Source: Betaproteobacteria bacterium TMED156 (GTDB lineage Bacteria; Pseudomonadota; Gammaproteobacteria; Burkholderiales; Burkholderiaceae_A). Taken from it: a stretch of 8,007 nt of DNA. The notes beneath the pieces were generated by a model. It had not been told where the DNA came from, made no database searches, and was given only the letters and a program-made list of their open reading frames with translations. The stretch is taken from contig NHHF01000091.1 of assembly GCA_002171155.1 (NCBI GenBank), forward strand, positions 4,898-12,904, in the 5' to 3' direction. Every line of letters starts with the position of its first letter. Positions within the stretch are counted from its first letter, which is position 1. The translations under genes were made by a program, and so were the position numbers. Of this stretch, positions 1-5,026 are shown piece after piece.

Positions 1-102
1 GGTACATTTGGCATGATATTAGAAGATTAATATATATTTATAATATTGACCAGTCCCCAAACTAAAATATTTGAGGGTAAAACAGAGTTTTAGATTGTAT
101 AA

Positions 103-219
103 ACAAAGAAAACGCAAGTAAACTCTGGAAAATCATTCAGTAAGCTGGCAATTATTTGGTGGGCAGTAGCCATAGGGGTAGTGGCATATAAATATATATA
201 TGAGTTTTTGAGGAATTAA
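103..219 (+). other. Start-less 38-codon frame encoding a membrane-like segment
   Basis: The frame is open from just after an in-frame TAA (100-102) to a TAA at 217-219. Codons 145-189 read LAIIWWAVAIGVVAY, a run of hydrophobic residues flanked by lysine, which would suit a single membrane helix. The frame has no ATG, and its only GTG is too late (181-183); TTG occurs only near the stop. The only early alternative would be the rare CTG at 145. It may be a decayed gene end, a small membrane peptide with an unusual start, or chance. I lean towards a remnant or chance. Confidence 0.2.
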
Positions 220-226
220 ATTATAC

Positions 227-247
227 TGTTAACCACCATGGTTAACA
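227..247. repeat. Perfect 9-bp inverted repeat, 3-nt spacer
   Basis: TGTTAACCA (227-235) and TGGTTAACA (239-247) are exact reverse complements around a 3-nt spacer. In RNA from either strand this could fold into a short stable hairpin. It lies 64 bp beyond the stop of the minus-strand gene ending at 311, so it may help end that transcript, but there is no T-run after it on either strand, which argues against a classical intrinsic terminator. A protein binding site is the other reading. Each arm contains GTTAAC, which also occurs at 1148-1153 before the methyltransferase. Confidence 0.5.
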
Positions 248-310
248 TTGTAAGATTTAATACAAATTTTCAAAGTCCAGTATTTTAATGCTGTGTTAAT
301 CACCTTTATA

Positions 311-1009
311 CTAAAAAAATAATTTTATATTTTCCAAACTCGGTTCTTCAAAAAGTTTCTTTAACATTATATAGCGACTATAAAATCCACTTTTTCTACC
401 TGATGCAAATTTTTTTGCTGCAATATCATCACTAATTAGAATTCCTTGATTATCCTTATAATCATTAAAGATTCTTAATATACAATTCAGTCTATTTATT
501 CTTTCTTTATAGAAAATATTTTTTTCAACTTTTTTAAAGGACTTAATTATATAATCTTCATTAAATTTTAAATCTGATTTTTTATATCCATCAAACTCTC
601 CCTCAATATTCTCCCACTCATCATCTCTTGATCTTTTTATTTTTGTAATGAATGATAGATCACTTTTTTTTTCAACGAGAACTCTAAATTTTCTTTTATA
701 AAAGCAAGATAATTCGGGTAATTCTATTAGACAATTAATAGGATCATATTCTTCCTTGGATAGCATAGACTTTTTAATTTTAGTAATTTTGCTTTTTGGA
801 CTTATTCCTTTGCTTTTATTGCATACTATTACTGAGTAACAAGCGTCTCCGTAGTTATTTAATAATGGTTTATACTCATCGTTTAGTATTAAAAAAAACA
901 AAATTTCCCTCTCTCCACGTGGATATTTAACAACTTCAGAATTAAAGAATATTGACCAGTATTCACCTGGATGACAATTTGAATATGGTTTAAAAGTAAT
1001 GTTTTTCAT
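311..1009 (-). CDS. Hypothetical protein, 232 aa, divergent from the methyltransferase
   Basis: I do not recognise this protein. It starts with ATG at 1009-1007 (minus strand) and ends in TAG at 313-311. No signal peptide or long hydrophobic segment is visible, so it is probably cytoplasmic. It is rich in Lys, Asp, Glu and Phe. The N-terminal 120 residues look strand-rich (short hydrophobic stretches such as REILFFLIL at 34-42 and KFRVLVEKK at 107-115). The last 80 residues look helical and basic, with KKFASGRKSGFYSRY at about 199-213 as a possible nucleic-acid-contacting patch. Five Cys lie between residues 12 and 102 (12, 57, 63, 93, 102) and a sixth at 176, without a zinc-finger spacing. 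No Shine-Dalgarno precedes the start. It shares a 173-bp upstream region with the methyltransferase gene, so a role tied to the R-M system (regulator or accessory) is possible but unsupported by motifs. Confidence 0.75.
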   Translation of the reverse strand: MKNITFKPYSNCHPGEYWSIFFNSEVVKYPRGEREILFFLILNDEYKPLLNNYGDACYSVIVCNKSKGISPKSKITKIKKSMLSKEEYDPINCLIELPELSCFYKRKFRVLVEKKSDLSFITKIKRSRDDEWENIEGEFDGYKKSDLKFNEDYIIKSFKKVEKNIFYKERINRLNCILRIFNDYKDNQGILISDDIAAKKFASGRKSGFYSRYIMLKKLFEEPSLENIKLFF

Positions 1010-1049
1010 TTGACTGAGGTAATAATAAACCCTAATTTTTAAACACAGG

Positions 1050-1066
1050 TGAGTCAGAGTGACTCA
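1050..1066. repeat. Inverted repeat TGAGTCA-GAG-TGACTCA (candidate operator)
   Basis: TGAGTCA (1050-1056) and TGACTCA (1060-1066) are perfect 7-bp arms around GAG. It sits between two divergent genes, where an operator would be expected. Controller proteins of some R-M systems bind boxes built from GACT/AGTC half-sites; these tetramers are present here, but their order and spacing differ from the usual GACT-N3-AGTC, and no small helix-turn-helix controller gene is visible in the window. The regulator is therefore unknown. Confidence 0.45.
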
Positions 1067-1139
1067 ATTACCAGATAATATCTTTAGGTATCTATAGGTA
1101 TAAATATATATAATGGTAATATGTTAATATGGTTATATG

Positions 1140-1156
1140 GTAGTTTTGTTAACTAC
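1140..1156. repeat. Inverted repeat GTAGTT-N5-AACTAC upstream of the methyltransferase
   Basis: GTAGTT (1140-1145) and AACTAC (1151-1156) are perfect 6-bp arms with a 5-nt spacer, 27 bp before the ATG at 1183. It overlaps the possible -35 element TTGTTA, so a protein bound here could block methyltransferase transcription; autoregulation by the methyltransferase is known in some R-M systems. Short arms in AT-rich DNA also arise by chance. Confidence 0.3.
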
Positions 1157-1182
1157 TTTAGACAGTATTTTTATATTTATAT

Positions 1183-2079
1183 ATGAAGTTTATAGATTTG
1201 TTTGCAGGTATAGGTGGATTTCATATAGCCTTGAAATCTATAGGTATGAAGTGTGTACTTGCATGTGAAATTGACAATTTTGCTCGTCAAACCTACCTTG
1301 CAAATTTTAATGAAAGTTTTTTGAAAAAGGATAGTTTATTTCCTGAGGATATTTGGTCAGTTGATTTTAACAAAATGCCAGATTTTGACATCCTTTGCGC
1401 TGGTTTTCCATGTCAGCCCTTCTCTCAAGTGGGTCAAAAGAAAGGATTTAAGGATAATAAAAGTGGAAATTTATTTTTTGCAATTGAGGATATTATTAAA
1501 ACCAAGCGACCTCTTGGCTATATATTAGAAAATGTTCAGCATTTAAGAAACCATGATAGCGGTAGAACGCTTAAGACAATATCAAAAAAGATAAGAGATC
1601 TAGATTATACATTTGATTACAAGGTATTAAGAGCAAGTGATTATGGTTTGCCAACTCATAGACCCAGAATATTTATGGTTGGTTTTGACAAGAAACGTTT
1701 AGATAAACAATTTCATGAATTACCAATACAATTTCCTAATAAGAAAAAGCTTAAAAAAACTATGTCAGATATTATGAACGGGAAATGTTCAACTGACTTT
1801 GATGGAAAAACAGAAAGAGTTATTGGATTTACATTAAGAGTTGGTGGGGCAGGATCTGGAGTTAAGGATAGAAGAAACTGGGACTCTTATATTATAAATA
1901 AAAAAGAAGTTCGAATTACCCCAGAACAAGGATTACAAATGATGGGTTTCCCAAAAGGTTTTAAATTACCTGGTTCAAGAACACAGTCTTTAAAGCAGTT
2001 AGGAAATTCAGTTGCTGTAGATGTTGCAAGAGAAGTGGGTAAAACTTTCGTTGATCATTATAAAAGTTACAAGAAATAA
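1183..2079 (+). CDS. DNA (cytosine-5-)-methyltransferase (type II R-M modification enzyme)
   Basis: This enzyme transfers a methyl group from S-adenosylmethionine to C5 of cytosine in a short DNA target, here most likely to protect the host from the adjacent endonuclease. The conserved motifs are all in order: motif I DLFAGIGG at 5-12 (SAM binding), an acidic CEID at 28-31, motif IV GFPCQPFS at 74-81 with catalytic Cys77, motif VI ENV at 116-118, motif VIII PTHRPR at 157-162 (a variant of the usual PQ-x-R-x-R), motif IX RITPEQG at 244-250 followed by MMGFP, and motif X QLGNSVAV at 272-279. At 298 aa it is near the short end of the family, and the target-recognition segment between motifs VIII and IX is only about 75 residues. 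I cannot read the recognition site from it. It appears intact and active. By eye it is somewhat richer in G+C than its neighbours, partly because of its Gly- and Pro-rich motifs. Its stop codon abuts that of the convergent endonuclease gene. Confidence 0.96.
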   Translation: MKFIDLFAGIGGFHIALKSIGMKCVLACEIDNFARQTYLANFNESFLKKDSLFPEDIWSVDFNKMPDFDILCAGFPCQPFSQVGQKKGFKDNKSGNLFFAIEDIIKTKRPLGYILENVQHLRNHDSGRTLKTISKKIRDLDYTFDYKVLRASDYGLPTHRPRIFMVGFDKKRLDKQFHELPIQFPNKKKLKKTMSDIMNGKCSTDFDGKTERVIGFTLRVGGAGSGVKDRRNWDSYIINKKEVRITPEQGLQMMGFPKGFKLPGSRTQSLKQLGNSVAVDVAREVGKTFVDHYKSYKK

Positions 2080-2850
2080 TTAAGCCACTCTTACGTGCAA
2101 GGAACCTCTAAGTTTCTTTCCACCTTTCTTTCCTTTGAAATTTCTTGTCCAAGGCTCAATAATATTTTTATCTTTATGTTGCTTGTAGTTTTCAGGCATT
2201 CCTTTTGATCTTACTGAAAATACCAGTTTATCCCAGTGTTTATCTAAATATTCATCGCCATATATTTTCCATGACTTTAAATTACTATAACTTTCAAAAG
2301 ATAATATTCTATCCGCTGGATTATCTGATTTACCTTTGCCCGTTCCTTTAAATAAAAAGTAATTTAAAAAAGGTTTTATAATCTCAATGTTATCTTTGAA
2401 AGGTGATTTTGAGTTTGAATTACTACAGTCCTCTGAAATTTCTTTAGCTTCTCTTAAATTCCAATACTCATTAATTATGTTATCTAATTTAATAATATCT
2501 AAACCTTCTCTTTCAGCTATTTTTAACCATCCATTTCTAGGTGTATGATTTATAATTGCTGGCATTGCATGACCTGTGCACTTTAAAGAATATGATACAT
2601 TATTAATTTTGATATCTGCTTTATCTGTTGATTTAGATTTGACAATATTAATTTCACTAGAAATTTTTTTAATTAATTTATCATCATTTTCTAAATCATT
2701 AAATTTTAAATTTGAAAAATTATGACTTAAATACTCTTCATCAAAGCCAACATGTTCAATTTCTTTTAGAACTGAGCTTTTGTTTTTAGTATCTCTTAAA
2801 TAGGTACAATAAATTTTGAATAGTAGTTCTTGCTTTTCACCATAATTCAT
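2080..2850 (-). CDS. Probable type II restriction endonuclease, PD-(D/E)xK-like
   Basis: This 256-aa protein is most simply the restriction enzyme paired with the convergent methyltransferase. Residues 78-90 read ADIKINNVSYSLK: Asp79, a short strand pair, then Ser88-Leu89-Lys90, matching a degenerate PD-(D/E)xK core in which the usual acidic residue before x-Lys is Ser. Shortly after comes NHTPRNG at 101-107, a polar/basic stretch placed where such enzymes often contact DNA or the active site. The C-terminus is strongly basic (RNFKGKKGGKKLRG, about 236-249). There is no signal peptide or membrane segment, and the length is typical of type II enzymes. The start ATG (2850-2848) has no Shine-Dalgarno. 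The gene faces the methyltransferase with abutting stops (TAATTA) and is divergent from the nuclease-helicase gene. The endonuclease call rests on context plus this core; subfamily and target site are unknown. Confidence 0.7.
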   Translation of the reverse strand: MNYGEKQELLFKIYCTYLRDTKNKSSVLKEIEHVGFDEEYLSHNFSNLKFNDLENDDKLIKKISSEINIVKSKSTDKADIKINNVSYSLKCTGHAMPAIINHTPRNGWLKIAEREGLDIIKLDNIINEYWNLREAKEISEDCSNSNSKSPFKDNIEIIKPFLNYFLFKGTGKGKSDNPADRILSFESYSNLKSWKIYGDEYLDKHWDKLVFSVRSKGMPENYKQHKDKNIIEPWTRNFKGKKGGKKLRGSLHVRVA

Positions 2851-2937
2851 AGGTGAAGATTATTAGGATTCTTTATTTTTTTAATGAAATTTTATTTATG
2901 AGCTTTATAAAATCAATGGTATTATTATTTTTAAAAC
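2851..2937. promoter_or_regulatory. Divergent promoter region between endonuclease and nuclease-helicase genes
   Basis: These 87 bp separate two divergent starts and must carry whatever drives both if each has its own promoter. The sequence is almost pure A/T. TATTAT at 2920-2925 could be a -10 for the rightward gene, but no good -35 lies at the right distance. Neither start has a Shine-Dalgarno. No clear inverted repeat stands out. Confidence 0.35.
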
Positions 2938-4767
2938 ATGAAAGTCAATAAAAATGACATTAAGTATTCTCCCTCAGATTTAAATAATTTTGTTAATTGC
3001 AAATATCATATCTTCAATGATTTAATCGAGGATGAACAAGGTTTGATAAAAAAAAAACCTTCAGAAGATATTAAACTGTTGAGACGCTTTGGTGATGAGC
3101 ATGAAGCTAAACATTTAAAATTATTTCAAAAAAAATATAAAAAAAATATAACAATTGACCCTAAACTTGATGACCAAATAAGGTATGAAAAAACTATTCA
3201 AGCTATCAAAGATGGTTATGATTTAATTTATAAGGCGTTTTTTATTGATAAAAATTTTAGAGGTGAGACAGATTTTTTAATTAAAACAAAAGAGAAATCA
3301 AAAATAGGTGAATATAATTATGATGTTTATGACACCAAAATCACTAGAAATCTAAAACCAAGTCATGTTCTGCAAATAACAGGATACTCTCATCTAGTTA
3401 GTAAACTTACTGGATCACTGCCTAATAAAATGTTTCTGATAGATGGAACTGATAAAGTTAATGAATTCAAAGTTAATGAATTTTATGAATATTTTTCTTA
3501 CACAAAACTTCAATTTGATGAGTTTTTAAAATCTGCAAAAAAGAAAAATCTTTATCCAGAGAAATGCAAACATTGCGATATATGTAATTGGAAAGATGTA
3601 TGCCAAGGTATTTGGGATAGTGATAATTATGTTAATCAAGTAGCTAATATTATTAAGTCTCAAATTGTAAAGTTTAAATTAGAGGGGATTGATACCGTAG
3701 ATAAGCTTGCAGGAAGTGATCCAAATAAAATTAAAGCTAAAATAAATCCTGCAACCAAAATAAGACTTTGTAACCAGGCAAAGTTACAAGAAGAAAAAAG
3801 ACTAACTAGTAAGAGCAAATGTGTTTTTATCGAACAGCAAGAAGGTAAAGGTTTTTATAAAATTCCCAGACCAAACGATGGAGATTTATTTTTTGATATA
3901 GAAGGATTTCCAGATTTAAGTTCAAGAAATTTAGAATATCTGCATGGATTATATTTTAAAGAAAATAAAAGTTTCAAATTTAAATCTTTCTTTTTAGATA
4001 AACCTGATAGAGATGGTGAATTCAAAATTTTTAAAGAGTTCATTTTATTTTTGAAAGAAAGATTAACAAAGTTTCCAGATGCTTTCATTTATCATTATAA
4101 CAATTATGAGACTACGGCATTGAAAAATTTAGCAAGTGAATATTCATCTATTTTTCCAGAAGGAAATAATTTTATAGATAACTTATTAAGGACTCAAAAA
4201 TTTGTAGATTTGTATAGAGTAGTTCAACATACATTGCAAACTAGCGAAAAAGGTATTTCTTTAAAAGATTTAGAAAAATTTTATCGAAAAGATAGAGAAG
4301 CTAATATTAAAACGGCAACAGAAAGCGTAAGTTTATTTGATAACTGGGCATCAACAAAAGATAAAAAGATCAAGCAAGATATAATAGATTATAATGAAGA
4401 AGATTGTATTTCTACTCACGATCTAAGAAATTTTTTATTAGAAAATAAACCAAAACACATTCCCTGGTTTGAAAACTCAAAAGTTCCTTTATCAGATAAA
4501 GAATTAGAAGCATTAAAAAAACCTGGTAAAAAGAAAGGAAGATCTGTTGAAGAAATTGAAAAAGAAGAAATTCAACTCATTAAGGCTTTATCTAAAAGAG
4601 ATAAGAATAATATTGTTACAAATAATTTAATTGATCTTGTAGGTTTTCATAGAAGAGAAGCCAAACCAGATTCTTGGGCATATTATGGTCGATTAGAAAA
4701 AACTCATGAAGAGCTATTAGATGATGCAGAATGTTTGGCAAATTGTAATTTTGTAAAAAAAAACTGA
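2938..4767 (+). CDS. N-terminal half: Cas4/RecB-like nuclease plus DEDDy-type exonuclease domain
   Basis: As assembled this frame gives 609 aa and ends at TGA 4765-4767, just after the 9-A run. The nuclease core shows Asp112 (GETDF), Asp132-Thr-Lys134 as the (D/E)xK pair, and Gln146-x3-Tyr150, the QxxxY motif of RecB-type nucleases. Cys21 together with Cys213-x2-Cys216-x5-Cys222 matches the one-plus-three cysteine pattern that holds an iron-sulphur cluster in Cas4, AddB and Dna2; Cys210 is extra. The second domain carries Asp320-Ile-Glu322 and YNEED at 485-489, the Y-x3-D form of DEDDy exonucleases, with YHYNNYE between them. The start ATG is followed by SPSDLNNF, the usual beginning of this family, so the start is likely right although it lacks a Shine-Dalgarno. 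If the frameshift is real, this half could still be a nuclease without its helicase motor. Confidence 0.85.
   Translation: MKVNKNDIKYSPSDLNNFVNCKYHIFNDLIEDEQGLIKKKPSEDIKLLRRFGDEHEAKHLKLFQKKYKKNITIDPKLDDQIRYEKTIQAIKDGYDLIYKAFFIDKNFRGETDFLIKTKEKSKIGEYNYDVYDTKITRNLKPSHVLQITGYSHLVSKLTGSLPNKMFLIDGTDKVNEFKVNEFYEYFSYTKLQFDEFLKSAKKKNLYPEKCKHCDICNWKDVCQGIWDSDNYVNQVANIIKSQIVKFKLEGIDTVDKLAGSDPNKIKAKINPATKIRLCNQAKLQEEKRLTSKSKCVFIEQQEGKGFYKIPRPNDGDLFFDIEGFPDLSSRNLEYLHGLYFKENKSFKFKSFFLDKPDRDGEFKIFKEFILFLKERLTKFPDAFIYHYNNYETTALKNLASEYSSIFPEGNNFIDNLLRTQKFVDLYRVVQHTLQTSEKGISLKDLEKFYRKDREANIKTATESVSLFDNWASTKDKKIKQDIIDYNEEDCISTHDLRNFLLENKPKHIPWFENSKVPLSDKELEALKKPGKKKGRSVEEIEKEEIQLIKALSKRDKNNIVTNNLIDLVGFHRREAKPDSWAYYGRLEKTHEELLDDAECLANCNFVKKN
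3048..3057 (+). repeat. Ten-A homopolymer run inside the nuclease coding region
   Basis: Ten consecutive A residues encode the three lysines at 37-39 (the KKK before Pro40), following Ile36, and here they are in frame. Runs of this length are prone to polymerase slippage during replication and transcription, so this is a second site in the same gene where length variation would switch the reading frame. Confidence 0.8.
4755..4763 (+). repeat. Nine-A run at the frameshift point
   Basis: The codons across the run read GTA AAA AAA AAC TGA, giving a stop. With eight A residues they would read GTA AAA AAA ACT GAA, and the frame stays open to 6343. Runs of nine A are classic slippage sites: transcript slippage at such a run makes two DnaX products in Thermus and restores frames in some AT-rich endosymbionts. 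Whether that happens here is not shown. Confidence 0.85.
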
Positions 4768-5026
4768 AGACAAAAAAACTGGTGAAATAAAATATATCTA
4801 CAATTTTGAAACACAAAACTACAAAGTAAAGGAAGGGTCTTATGCTTCAGAAATATTTCTTTCAAAAAATTTTGGAAAAATAGGAAAAATTACTGAAAAT
4901 GATGATGATGATAATTTAATAGAAATAATATCCAAGCCAGGCAAAGAAGAGCCTCCAGAAATTTTTACTTTTGGACCCGCACCTTCACCTAAAACAGACG
5001 TTATCCAAGGTGCTTTAACTAAATTT

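Larger units (their letters stand above)
1..310. other. Left-end region without a convincing gene
   Basis: I see no supported gene in this stretch. Bases 1-30 read as ten codons ending in TAA at 28-30 and could be the tail of an upstream gene, but this is too short to judge. The rest holds a start-less 38-codon frame (103-219) and an inverted repeat (227-247), listed separately. No tRNA-like cloverleaf, T-loop consensus or rRNA-like sequence was recognised by eye. The region lies beyond the 3' end of the minus-strand gene ending at 311. Confidence 0.5.
1010..1182. promoter_or_regulatory. Divergent, repeat-dense regulatory region before the methyltransferase
   Basis: This gap must hold the promoters of both the minus-strand unknown gene and the plus-strand methyltransferase. 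It contains an inverted repeat at 1050-1066, a second at 1140-1156, TAGGTAT repeated at 1085-1091 and 1095-1101 (10 bp apart, one helical turn), and ATGG at 1113, 1129 and 1137. No Shine-Dalgarno precedes the ATG at 1183. A TATATT at 1172-1177 could be a -10 element; if so, transcription would begin at or next to the ATG and the mRNA would be nearly leaderless. TTGTTA at 1146-1151 is a possible -35, but its 20-bp spacing to TATATT is long. Regulatory nature is inferred from the repeats and the gene layout. Confidence 0.45.

Noticed and set aside
1..63. Frame 3 at the left edge reads YIWHDIRRLIYIYN, reminiscent of the HDLRR box of tyrosine recombinases.
   Set aside because: The frame stops about 12 residues after the HDIRR-like box, too soon for the second His and the catalytic Tyr, and the overlapping frame 1 ends at base 30. 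Six matching residues at a window edge do not support an integrase.
42..960. 13-bp direct repeat AATATTGACCAGT at 42-54 and 948-960, considered as an attachment-site pair.
   Set aside because: The second copy lies inside the coding sequence of the 232-aa protein, there is no recombinase gene between or near the copies, and 13-mers can recur by chance in AT-rich DNA.
1183..2850. Guessing the R-M target from short GC-rich sites missing in the window.
   Set aside because: The window is too short and too AT-rich for absence of sites to mean anything.
3855..4088. Minus-strand open frame of 77 codons inside the nuclease gene.
   Set aside because: It is antisense to the conserved exonuclease domain and has no ribosome site or recognisable protein features.
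4755..4790. Programmed -1 ribosomal frameshifting at the A-run, as in dnaX of E. coli.
   Set aside because: The needed change is equivalent to losing one base (+1); a -1 shift enters a frame that stops at 4788-4790.
4616..4816. Minus-strand open frame across the frameshift point.
   Set aside because: It is antisense to the nuclease-helicase; its Phe-rich content is the complement of A-rich lysine codons.
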